DNA of 33,420 nt from Rhizobium ruizarguesonis (GTDB taxonomy: Bacteria; Pseudomonadota; Alphaproteobacteria; Rhizobiales; Rhizobiaceae), in the NCBI RefSeq assembly GCF_012349115.1, contig NZ_PQIG01000117.1, positions 1 through 33,420 of the forward strand, written 5' to 3'. This document shows, piece by piece, positions 1-7,103 of the stretch. The notes under the pieces were generated by a model. It saw only the letters and a list, made by a program, of their open reading frames with translations. It searched no databases and had not been told where the DNA came from. A program made the translations under genes and the position numbers. Position 1 is the first letter of the stretch. Each line of letters starts with the position of its first letter.

Positions 1-632
1 TCGAACTTCTCGTTGAAGTACCGCTCTGTGTAGGAGAGGTTCTTGCGATTGAAGGCGATGATCCTTTCCGAGCGCAGGTCGTCGATGGCGATCTCCGCCT
101 GCTCCGCCAGCCGGTTGCTCCTCGCCACCGCCAGCAGATAACGCTCATGGGCGATCGAGGCGAAGCGCAACGAGCCGATGTTTTCCACCGGTCTGATGAA
201 GCCGAGATTGATCTGGCCGTTCTCCAGGCCGCGGATGATGTCGCCGGTATTGCCGCTTGATATATGGATGCGGATATCCGGGTACTTGCGGGCGATCTTT
301 GCCAGAAACGCCGGCAGCACGCCGGTGGTGGCCGGATAGACGGTGCCGATCCTGATCTGCCGGATCGTCTTGCCGGCCACCGCCCTGGTGATCTCGGCGG
401 AAAGATCGACCTCGCTCAGGATCCCGACGCAGCGTTCGTGGAAGATCTCCCCTGCCCTGGTCAGTTCCACCCGTCTGGTCGAGCGGATGAACAGCGCACA
501 GCCGAGCTCCCGCTCCAGCGCCTGCACATGATTGCTGAGCGCCGGCTGGGCGATGCGCACCTTGGCGGCTGCCCGGCCGAAATGCAGTTCCTCGGCCACC
601 GCGACGAAATAGGAGATCTGGCGTAGTTCCAT
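1..632 (-). CDS. LysR-family transcriptional regulator, partial (C-terminus beyond left edge)
   Basis: The reverse strand from an ATG at 632 is open to the left edge, giving about 210 residues. It begins MELRQISYFVAVAEELHFGR, a classic LysR winged-helix start. The helix-turn-helix covers residues 1-60 and includes AQPALSNHVQALERELG. The start of the periplasmic-binding-like effector domain follows from about residue 90 (IRIGTVYPATTGVLPAFLAK). LysR proteins are usually near 300 residues, so roughly the last third lies outside the window. The regulator's target is unknown. Divergent genes are the usual LysR targets, and the neighbour on the plus strand is a small Xre protein that looks unrelated. 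The family call is firm; the effector cannot be judged. Confidence 0.9.
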   Translation of the reverse strand, partial: MELRQISYFVAVAEELHFGRAAAKVRIAQPALSNHVQALERELGCALFIRSTRRVELTRAGEIFHERCVGILSEVDLSAEITRAVAGKTIRQIRIGTVYPATTGVLPAFLAKIARKYPDIRIHISSGNTGDIIRGLENGQINLGFIRPVENIGSLRFASIAHERYLLAVARSNRLAEQAEIAIDDLRSERIIAFNRKNLSYTERYFNEKF

Positions 633-734
633 GCAGATTTTCTTTCGATCTTCGTGCCGTCTTCAGGCGAGAATATCGTTTTTCGTATAGAATAGCCAGT
701 TATTTAATTTTCATCGTAATGATCAGGTGGGCAG

Positions 735-995
735 ATGACGCCCCGTGATCTGCTAGCTTGGAATGTGAAGAAACTTCGAGTTAAACGCGGGTTGTCTCAA
801 GAGCGCCTAGCGCTCGAAGCGGGATTAGAGCGCGTCTCAATTTCTCAAATCGAGCGGAAGCGGGTGAACCTCGGGATCGATTCTCTCGGAAAAATCGCGA
901 GCGTTCTCGGCTGCGAGATTCTTGAGCTTTTCGCCGAACCCGCGATGGGTGAGCAAGAACCCGAGAATTTGCGTCGGGGCCGCCGTTCAGTGTGA
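735..995 (+). CDS. Small Xre-family (HTH_3) DNA-binding protein
   Basis: This is an 86-residue protein made almost entirely of one Cro/C1-type helix-turn-helix. Residues 10-65 read LAWNVKKLRVKRGLSQERLA, then EAGLERVSISQIERKR, then a GIDSLGKIASVLGCEILELF tail. These are the canonical five-helix Xre features, including the SQ..LA and S.IER signatures. The start at 735 is preceded by an AGGTGG-like ribosome binding site. Such single-domain regulators are common on rhizobial plasmids, in phage remnants and as antitoxin-like repressors. It stands alone on the plus strand between a LysR gene and the minus-strand toxin-antitoxin pair. It could regulate that pair, but nothing in the sequence shows this. 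Confidence 0.85.
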   Translation: MTPRDLLAWNVKKLRVKRGLSQERLALEAGLERVSISQIERKRVNLGIDSLGKIASVLGCEILELFAEPAMGEQEPENLRRGRRSV

Positions 996-1043
996 AATCC
1001 CTGGGAGACAAAGCGTTGTCCCTTAGCTCGCCGGATACAAAAT

Positions 1044-1118
1044 TGGCCGCCTTGAAAGGACTCGAACTTTCGGCATCCTCCGTCTTTGAGCTAACTAACT
1101 GATGTGATTGAAGCTCCA
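1044..1118 (-). repeat. tRNA-like element, copy 1 (T-arm and acceptor 3' strand)
   Basis: Read on the minus strand, this stretch ends with a T-loop-like GTTCGAGTC followed by CAAGGCGGCCA, as in the 3' end of a tRNA gene with an encoded CCA. No matching 5' acceptor strand (CGCCTTG) lies at tRNA distance, and the D and anticodon arms are not recognisable, so it is not an intact tRNA. The plus-strand core GCCTTGA-N3-GA-N-TCGAAC-N3-CGG recurs at 15182 and 33191 in the same orientation. It may be a tRNA relic, an attachment-site scar, or a member of a tRNA-derived repeat family. Confidence 0.4.
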
Positions 1119-1166
1119 AGCTGTAAGCAGCTAGTTGGAACAGATGATCACTCCAAATAGGATTGA

Positions 1167-1661
1167 TCAAGGCGCAGAGCGCCAACCCGTCCTAAAGTTT
1201 AGCTCCGTTAGCATCTGGAAGCTGTTGCACCAGCGCACTTCCAGATCATTGCAGACGTCCGGTATACGGCGGTTTGCCCGTTTCGTGCTCGGCTTTGATG
1301 CCTCGACAGTAACGACAATTCGATCCAGCCGATGGGCCAAGGCATGGGCAATCAGGAATGGGTCGCGGCCGACCTCGATGATCTCTGCATCATTGAGGTC
1401 GGGTGCATATTTTTCGATGACTATCTGAACAAGGGCTGGATTGACGTCCTCATCCAGCTTGAGCGCATCGTAATTGTCGCCGTCTTTCAGCCATTGCGCC
1501 AGTTCCGACCCTTCGGTGATCTCTTCCAAGATTTCGACCGGGATTTTCAGCGCGCCAATCTCGCCCATATGCACGAGCCAATCCCAAAACTCAGGAACAC
1601 GCTGAATCGGATAGTAGAGTTTGTGCGCTGTAATGAGGACGTTCGCGTCGAGAAGATGCAC
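1167..1661 (-). CDS. DUF4411 PIN-like protein, predicted toxin of a toxin-antitoxin pair
   Basis: The 164-residue protein starts MHLLDANVLITAHKLYYP, the usual opening of DUF4411 with the first PIN-like acidic residue at Asp5. Further acidic residues typical of PIN nucleases follow: the EILEEI stretch near residues 44-50 and DPFLIAHALA near 100. DUF4411 proteins are predicted to be PIN-fold ribonuclease toxins. The gene starts 9 nt after the stop of the Xre-ImmA gene (positions 1662-1670), with a GGGGG ribosome binding site in the gap, so the two are almost certainly co-transcribed. The family's length fits and the gene looks intact. Toxicity is inferred from family and pairing only. Confidence 0.75.
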   Translation of the reverse strand: MHLLDANVLITAHKLYYPIQRVPEFWDWLVHMGEIGALKIPVEILEEITEGSELAQWLKDGDNYDALKLDEDVNPALVQIVIEKYAPDLNDAEIIEVGRDPFLIAHALAHRLDRIVVTVEASKPSTKRANRRIPDVCNDLEVRWCNSFQMLTELNFRTGWRSAP

Positions 1662-1670
1662 GCGACCCCC

Positions 1671-2864
1671 TTAAATCACGCCATCGGTCAGCGAGAACAC
1701 GTTGTTCGGCTTCACGCCAAGAATCGCCGCGGCTTTGGAAGGCGACAGGGCCCCGTCCGCCAGCATCCGTTTCGAAAGGCTCAGCAGGCGATTGCCAAGC
1801 CTATGGCGGCGGACGAGATAGTAACTCGGTCCACTTTCATTTTCGCGCGCGCGTGCTCTTTGAGCCGCCTTGTTGTTCAGCCATTGCTGGCGGAAGACAG
1901 CCGTCACCGACGACCACACTGCATGGTCGATGATCCCTTCGCGATAGAGCTTGTAAGCAACCATAGAATGGCTGACCTGCCGCAGCTCCGCGATTTCGCT
2001 AACCCGCGCCATCACAACGTCCTGGGACGCACCTCGCAACGCAACCTCGCCTGCGATCTCGGCCGAAGGCAGCAGGATACGACCCGCCACATCGTTGCAG
2101 AAAGTTTCAATGGCAGATGTCGGCCGGCCTCCGCTCACCCCCGTCTGGCCGAGCCAGATATGGGCAAGCTCGTGCAGCAACGTGAACGACCATGCCTGCT
2201 CGCTGTCCTGGTCATTGATCACCACGAAGGGCGCAACCTTGTCCGAAAGCGCGAAGCCTCTGAATAGCTCGACATTGAGCGCACTGTGGTGACTGCCGAG
2301 ATTGCCAATCAACAGCACGAAAATGCCTGTTCCCTCGGCGCGTTCGCGAAGGTAGGCGAAGCCACGGGAGGTGCCTCGACCACTGCCGGATCGGAAAGAC
2401 TGGAGATTGAAACCCAAACGTTCGCTGATCGCCGCAGCCAGACCCTCTGCTCCGCGGCGATAGTCATAGGAAGCAACGAAATCGAGCGGTTCGGCCTCCT
2501 CCTCACTCTCCAGCAATGACCGCACCATTTCTTGGCGAGCACGGACCTCGCGAAGTAGCGTATCGACGAGGGCTGCATCGCGTTGTGCATATTCGTCGGG
2601 AAGCGTCCGGAAATCTTCGCCACGCGCCGCGGTTGCCGGCGGTTCAGCAAGAAAGAAGGTGAGCAGCGGCCGACGGTACTGTGTCGACATTTTGATCAAC
2701 TGCGGGCGGGTCGGCTCAACCTGTCCGTCTTCAAGCATGGCAAGGCGATCGCTGCCCGCAATACCGCGTGCATCGCCAATTCCGAGCTTGTCAGCAGCAT
2801 CTTCTACAGTGAGCCCCGCAGTCTCGCGTGCCCAACGCAGAATCAATGGGTTGACCTTTGGCAC
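1671..2864 (-). CDS. Xre-ImmA/IrrE fusion protein, predicted antitoxin/protease regulator
   Basis: The 397-residue protein joins an N-terminal Xre helix-turn-helix (about residues 5-60; RWARETAGLTVEDAADKLGI and LAMLEDGQVEPTRPQL) to an ImmA/IrrE zinc peptidase domain (COG2856). The zinc motif HELAH is at residues 231-235 within SFTLLHELAHIWLGQ, and a downstream ETFCNDVAGRILLP segment supplies the expected further part of the site. The start is a GTG preceded by GAGGTGAAAG. This architecture commonly precedes a small toxin gene, here the DUF4411 gene 9 nt downstream. The HTH is likely to autorepress the operon. Whether the peptidase cleaves a repressor, as ImmA does, or acts as antitoxin is not visible. 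Confidence 0.85.
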   Translation of the reverse strand: MPKVNPLILRWARETAGLTVEDAADKLGIGDARGIAGSDRLAMLEDGQVEPTRPQLIKMSTQYRRPLLTFFLAEPPATAARGEDFRTLPDEYAQRDAALVDTLLREVRARQEMVRSLLESEEEAEPLDFVASYDYRRGAEGLAAAISERLGFNLQSFRSGSGRGTSRGFAYLRERAEGTGIFVLLIGNLGSHHSALNVELFRGFALSDKVAPFVVINDQDSEQAWSFTLLHELAHIWLGQTGVSGGRPTSAIETFCNDVAGRILLPSAEIAGEVALRGASQDVVMARVSEIAELRQVSHSMVAYKLYREGIIDHAVWSSVTAVFRQQWLNNKAAQRARARENESGPSYYLVRRHRLGNRLLSLSKRMLADGALSPSKAAAILGVKPNNVFSLTDGVI

Positions 2865-3249
2865 CTTTCACCTCTGTTCGGGCAAGCGCATACTTCGTTT
2901 CATTCGACCATGCAATCGTTGCGAAGGATATAGGGTTTCGTCAAGTTGTGCCCAAGACCGACCTGCACACTATGGCCGGAAACGATTACCGGAATGATGT
3001 CGGCATTGCGGAGACCTACCGGCGGGCTCTTATGCGCGGGGAAAGCCGGATCCAAACGCGTTCTCTGTCAGCGAACTTCTGGCTCTGTCCTGCACGATTC
3101 TCAAAGGAGGGAATATCTTCGTCTCGCGCCACTGGAGCAAAAAGTTCACACATTGCTCTTGAAGAGATCCGAGCCTCAAACCCATGATGTCATCGGCGCG
3201 GCGTAACACCGATTTATGGAACGCCTTGCGGCACAGGGATCAGAGCAGC
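2865..3249. other. Intergenic stretch without recognisable gene
   Basis: This 385-base stretch lies between the 5' end of the Xre-ImmA gene and the 3' end of the SnoaL-like gene. Open frames exist but none has a recognisable motif, a good ribosome binding site or family resemblance. The promoter of the toxin-antitoxin operon must lie just right of 2864. Confidence 0.6.
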
Positions 3250-3633
3250 CTAGAACATGCCGTTCGGATTGGCTGAGTGTTCGGGAATGACCTGCAGCAC
3301 GTCCCAATGCTCTACGATCTTGCCGTCATCATCGAGCCGGAAAATATCGATACCGGCATAGTCATGGTCATTGGGCCAGTGCTGGAAGCAGTGCAGCACA
3401 ACCCGGTCACCTTCGGCAATGGACTGTTTTACATCAACCCGCTTGCCCGGCCATTCCCGCGCCATGCGCTCGAAATAGTCGATGAACCCGGCCTTGCCAG
3501 TTGCGACATGAGGATTGTGCTGGATGTAGTCAGCCCCGGCATAAAGCTCGATGGCCTCACGCGGCTTGCAGTCGTTGAACATCAGCTCATAGAAGGCGAT
3601 CACGTTGGCTTTGTTGCGCTCTAAGTCGGTCAT
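3250..3633 (-). CDS. SnoaL/NTF2-like small protein
   Basis: The 127-residue protein is a single cone-shaped alpha+beta (SnoaL/nuclear transport factor 2-like) domain. Family hallmarks are DYIQHNPHVATGKAGFIDYF near residues 38-58, GDRVVLHCFQHWPNDHDY in the middle, and IDIFRLDDDGKIVEHWDVLQ near the C-terminus, ending in NPNGMF. Such proteins are small dimeric enzymes or binding proteins (polyketide-cyclase-like, isomerases, or unknown). The ATG at 3633 is chosen over 3645 because GGAGG sits five bases upstream of it, inside what the longer frame would translate. A decayed relative follows upstream (3679-4250). The substrate is unknown. Confidence 0.85.
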   Translation of the reverse strand: MTDLERNKANVIAFYELMFNDCKPREAIELYAGADYIQHNPHVATGKAGFIDYFERMAREWPGKRVDVKQSIAEGDRVVLHCFQHWPNDHDYAGIDIFRLDDDGKIVEHWDVLQVIPEHSANPNGMF

Positions 3634-3678
3634 GCAGTCCTCCATGTAGAAAGGGACGCTTTCGCGCCCCTCTTGATA

Positions 3679-4250
3679 TCAGAACCCAAACTTGCCGTTC
3701 TGGTTCTTCCAGTCGGCCAGTGCCGGGATGGTCTCGATCACGTCCCAATGTTCGGCGATCTTACCATTCTCAACACGGAACAGGTCATAGAAGGCGGTCG
3801 GTGCACCGCCGAAGGTGCCTTCGCTGACCGTCAGCACAAAATTGCCCTCGCCCAGCACCTGATGGATGGTGTCCTATTTCATGGTCACGCCATTAGCGGC
3901 CATGGCTTCGAGCGCAGCGCCGAGACCGGAAAGGCCATTTGCAATTTGCGGGTTGTGCTGGACGTAGTTGTCGCCGTCGAAATAGCCGGTCAGCCTTTCC
4001 ATGCGGCCATTGACGAGAATGTGTCGACGAAGCTGAGCACGAGGGTCTTGTTTTCCTCGGTCTTGGGCAGATCGGTCGGCTCGGTTGGGCCATCGATCAT
4101 GGTGTTACCGCTCGGATTTGCAGCAGCCGGAGTCTCCTGCAAATTGTCCCAATGCTCAACGATCTTGCCATCTTCAAAACGGAAGATGTCGAAGCCGATC
4201 TTTGTCCTTCCCGAAGCGATCGCGCCAGCGCTTCCCGTGGCCCGGTGAAG
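3679..4250 (-). pseudogene. Decayed two-domain SnoaL/NTF2-like gene
   Basis: Three reading-frame pieces on the minus strand rebuild a tandem NTF2-like protein. The upstream piece (about 4030-4250) encodes the end of a first domain, GFDIFRFEDGKIVEHWDNLQ, followed by a linker. A single-base loss near 4018-4024 then changes frame. The second domain (YFDGDNYVQHNPQIANGL, then FYDLFRVENGKIAEHWDVIE) follows in the new frame, but an in-frame TAG interrupts it at 3874-3876. The true stop is at 3679. The N-terminus is also missing: the frame closes at 4251 and nothing recognisable lies beyond. With two inactivating lesions and a lost start, this is a relic related to the intact gene at 3250-3633. Confidence 0.75.
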
Positions 4251-4458
4251 TCAGGCTGTGTCGAGACCGCTGTAACCAGAGATAACGGTCTGTAGATCCG
4301 CTCGTCGCTGATCGAACCCACCCAAAGCGGGGTCTGCTCTCTATCCTCGAGCTTCATGTCGGTTTCCCGGTCCTCAACCGTGCCGGCCCCCGATGTGGGG
4401 ATGCGCGCTCAGCCAATGGATCACCGATGAGAGAAATGACGCGAGCATTACCGGTAGC

Positions 4459-5009
4459 CTAAAAGATTCGAGTGATCAGGCGGTCGGCTTTGGTGCCTTC
4501 GCGATATATTGCAAGGACTATGAGTGCTGCGATGACACCCGTCAGTGCTCCGCCGAAGACGTCTCCGGCGTAGTGGGTCCCGATATAGATCCGGGAGAAG
4601 GTGCCAGGCAGGCCGCCGCCAGGAAAGCAAATCCGGCGCGTCGGGCGCCGTGAAGGAGAAAAGCGGCCGCAATCGCAAAGGTCGCCGTCGCATCATCGGA
4701 GGGAAACGAAAAGTCGGCGCTCCGTTCGATCAACAGGTCTGTTACGCCGTTGTCATAGGGACGAGCCCGGTGGATAAAGAGAAGAATGAGTTGGTTGAGG
4801 GCGAGTCCCAGCAAGAACGAGAAGCCTGCCGCCACGAGGACATGCCGTATATGCGTCCTATCAGACCCGCGCCACCATTGCAGGGCTACCGCCATCACCA
4901 TTACCGGGACGCCGATACCGGAGACCCAGACCATCAAGTAGTCGATCGCAGCGCTATGTCCCGCTAATCCATTGATGGCGCGTGTTACAGCTACGTCGAG
5001 TTCATACAT
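4459..5009 (-). pseudogene. PAP2-family (BcrC/YbjG-like undecaprenyl-diphosphatase) pseudogene, frameshifted
   Basis: From ATG 5009, with GGAG seven bases upstream, the frame encodes a polytopic PAP2 phosphatase: two membrane segments, then HRARPYDNG (motif 1), then SFPSDDATATFAIAA (motif 2). A one-base deletion near 4598-4604 shifts the frame. The remaining part, FSRIYIGTHYAGDVFGG (motif 3) through a last membrane helix and ITRIF, lies in the next frame and ends at 4459. The second lesion is in motif 2: family members normally have PSDH or PSGH, but here the His is Asp. The full-length protein would be about 180 residues, normal for BcrC-like enzymes that recycle the lipid carrier. The gene is inactive unless the frameshift is a sequencing error. 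Confidence 0.75.
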
Positions 5010-5078
5010 TGTCACACTCCAGTTCAACCCTTGCAGCCCCGAAGGCTCTACATCGATTCTGGATCAGTCAACTGACGC

Positions 5079-5205
5079 TTAGATATTGGTTAGATCTCCA
5101 CCTGCACTCGGATGAAAAACATTTCCAGCAAGAGTGACAGCCGCGAAAACGGCGACAGCAAAGAATGTCGCCCCGGGCCGGTGATGCCCGAAATGCGGAG
5201 GCGAC
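5079..5205 (-). other. Possible small membrane ORF or coding remnant
   Basis: Immediately downstream of the COG4705 gene on the same strand, a short frame ending with TAA at 5079-5081 encodes a hydrophobic stretch, ATFFAVAVFAAVTLAGNVF, followed by HPSAGGDL. It resembles a signal anchor or small exported peptide. No ATG, GTG or TTG is well placed. It may be a tiny membrane protein started by a rare codon, a relic, or a chance frame. Confidence 0.2.
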
Positions 5206-5209
5206 CGCT

Positions 5210-6055
5210 TCAGAATTCGTCGTTGGCGGCAATCAGCTTTTTGCCTTCACCCACCGCCAGCAGCTTCCCATCTTGACCGACGACGACCAATTCGTCGCCT
5301 CCGTGCCGCAGGCTCATGAAGGCGACGATCGTGACGATCGCGGCAAGGAAGATTGCGCTCGTTATGATTGTGCCGAGGCCTAGGCCACCATATTGCACGG
5401 GCTGAGACATCAGATCGCCGAACGAAGCGCCCAGAGGCCTGGTCAGGATGTAGACCAGCCAGAAGCCGAGTATCGGGTTGAGACCGAGGAAGAAGTAGCC
5501 GACACTGAGCGAGATGATCATCATCCCGAATAGAACGCCGGTCGCCAGATAACCCAGCGCGAACTTCTCGGCGACCAGATCGCCCGCCGCCGTGCCGAGC
5601 GCAAAGGTGAACAGAATGGCGAGCCAATAGAAGGCCTCGCGTCGATTGGTGAATATGGAGTGGATTGAAAGCGTACGCTCCGTCTGGAACCAGAGTAGGA
5701 AAGTCAGCGCCAAGGCGATCGAGAATGCGATGGTCGTATCCAGCAGCGGTACCTTGAAGTTGTCGACTAGATTGTCGGTAATCAACGTGCCAACGATGCT
5801 GATCAGCACCACCGAAAGCCAATAGGTGGCAGGAACATACTTCTTCTGCGCAAATTGCCAAACCAGTGCGCCGGCGAGAATTGCCGACATGATCAGCGAT
5901 GTCGCCGTCAGTCCCAGGCCCATTTGCATGTTGAGATAATCGGCCGCCGTTTCGCCCATGGTGACGGCCATCAGTTTGATGAGCCAGAAGTCGGCCGTGA
6001 CACGAGGAACGCGATTGCAGACAACAGCCTTGGCGGTTTCTGTCGTAGCGGGCAT
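5210..6055 (-). CDS. COG4705 family polytopic inner-membrane protein
   Basis: The 281-residue protein has about eight hydrophobic segments and matches the COG4705 type of uncharacterised membrane proteins. Four similar acidic/glycine turns can be seen: MGETAADYL, ITDNLVDNF, LGTAAGDLVAEKFALGY and RPLGASFGDLM. This points to an internal repeat of two-helix units. The C-terminus is a soluble tail after MSLRHGGDE. The start at 6055 is preceded by AAGGA eight bases upstream; a longer frame to 6268 is arginine- and proline-rich and unlikely. The gene sits upstream of nothing obviously enzymatic and downstream of a small exported protein gene. Function is unknown; transport is a guess from the repeat architecture. 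Confidence 0.8.
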   Translation of the reverse strand: MPATTETAKAVVCNRVPRVTADFWLIKLMAVTMGETAADYLNMQMGLGLTATSLIMSAILAGALVWQFAQKKYVPATYWLSVVLISIVGTLITDNLVDNFKVPLLDTTIAFSIALALTFLLWFQTERTLSIHSIFTNRREAFYWLAILFTFALGTAAGDLVAEKFALGYLATGVLFGMMIISLSVGYFFLGLNPILGFWLVYILTRPLGASFGDLMSQPVQYGGLGLGTIITSAIFLAAIVTIVAFMSLRHGGDELVVVGQDGKLLAVGEGKKLIAANDEF

Positions 6056-6143
6056 TGCGAGTATCCTTGAATGGGCGATGAAACGTCTGCGGTTAAGCGG
6101 CGCGTGCGGTGGGAAGGGCGTGGAACAACGGTTCGCCGTCGGC

Positions 6144-6533
6144 CTACTGAGATGACTGGGGCGGATGATTGAGAACCGCCACAAGGGTGGCGAGCGTCTT
6201 GTTGACGTTGTCGGCCGACGGGGCCGATTGGCGTAGCGCCTTGAGCGCGGCATCGGAGGCAGCGTCAATGTTGTTCCATTCGTTCGGATTCAGCGGACGG
6301 ATTGCGCTTTCGGCCTGATCCCATGCCGTCTCGTAGTCCGTAATCCGCTTTGCGGCCGCCGTCAGATCACCCTTGGAAGCGAGGGCCTGAACGTCGGCAA
6401 CGATGGTCTTGAACGATTTGAGATCACCTAGGTCCTTCGTTTTGGCGGGCGCATTGTTGGCATAGAGTTCAAAACCCGTGAAAGCCGTCACCGGAGCAAT
6501 AATGAGCGCGATGGCGAGAAAAATCTGTCTCAT
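6144..6533 (-). CDS. Small exported alpha-helical protein of unknown function
   Basis: The 129-residue protein begins MRQIFLAIALIIAPVTAFTG, a signal peptide or N-terminal anchor. The mature part is rich in Ala, Asp and Lys and predicted helical (TIVADVQALASKGDLTAAAK, then YETAWDQAESAIRPLNPNEW). The ATG at 6533 has AAGGGA upstream; the frame continues upstream but without signal character. It precedes the COG4705 gene by about 90 bases on the same strand and may be co-transcribed. No named family was recognised. A periplasmic location is inferred from the signal sequence. Confidence 0.65.
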   Translation of the reverse strand: MRQIFLAIALIIAPVTAFTGFELYANNAPAKTKDLGDLKSFKTIVADVQALASKGDLTAAAKRITDYETAWDQAESAIRPLNPNEWNNIDAASDAALKALRQSAPSADNVNKTLATLVAVLNHPPQSSQ

Positions 6534-6746
6534 TCGAAAATCCCTTAACTTCTGGAAACGCGTCACGCCTGCATCGTCCTTCGGCGGTGATCGACTGCGC
6601 CTCGCGGACGCCCCCGGCACGCTCGCCGCCTTCCCATTGGCGCTTGCTTTGACCGACATAACTACGCAGAGACTATTAGCGGAGAATTAGCGCCGATGCC
6701 GGTGTGGGCCCGACACGTTATCAATCGGTCGCAATCGCGCGCGAAA

Positions 6747-6775
6747 GCGGCGGCCAGGTTGTCGCCGGCCGCCGC
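6747..6775 (-). terminator. Hairpin terminator after the DUF1344 gene
   Basis: A nine-base-pair perfect stem, GCGGCGGCC pairing with GGCCGCCGC, with an 11-base loop. On the minus strand it starts six bases after the DUF1344 stop and is followed by TTTCG. The T-run is short, so termination strength is uncertain. Confidence 0.55.
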
Positions 6776-6780
6776 AAGCC

Positions 6781-7032
6781 TCACTTCTCCGGGGTCAGGT
6801 GAGAGACGACCGCCTTGCCGTCCTTGATCGCGAAGGTTAGCTGAACCTTCTCACCGACGCGAAGGTTGGTATCTTCGATCCCTTCGGGCAGGGTATAGTT
6901 CTTGCCGTCCGACAACGTGATCGTATCGGCCTTCTTGCTGATCGCGGTGATCGTGCCGGACGTCTGGGCAGCGAATGCCGTGCCCATCAGTGCCAGCGCC
7001 AGTATTGCGGCCATAAGCATTTGTGGTTTCAT
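6781..7032 (-). CDS. DUF1344 family small exported protein
   Basis: The 83-residue protein has a clear signal peptide, MLMAAILALALMGTAFA with cleavage after AFA. A single beta-rich domain follows: SGTITAISKKADTITLSDGK, then YTLPEGIEDTNLRVGEKVQL. This is the DUF1344 pattern, a small OB-like periplasmic domain common in Rhizobiales. The ATG at 7032 has AAGGAGA six bases upstream. It lies 71 bases downstream of the large permease gene, with a terminator right after it, so it may be the last cistron of that operon or have its own promoter. The molecular role is unknown. Confidence 0.8.
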   Translation of the reverse strand: MKPQMLMAAILALALMGTAFAAQTSGTITAISKKADTITLSDGKNYTLPEGIEDTNLRVGEKVQLTFAIKDGKAVVSHLTPEK

Positions 7033-7103
7033 TACTTTCTCCTTCCTGGTTTCAGCCCTCAATCTGTAGAATTTTTCGCAAGGCAGCGCGGCGCGGCCGA
7101 TGC

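Noticed and set aside
1332..2267. Plus-strand open frame of 311 codons
   Set aside because: Antisense to the DUF4411 and ImmA/IrrE genes, both with recognisable motifs.
6056..6268. N-terminal extension of the COG4705 gene
   Set aside because: The extension is Pro/Arg/Ser rich and has no ribosome site, whereas AAGGA precedes the ATG at 6055.
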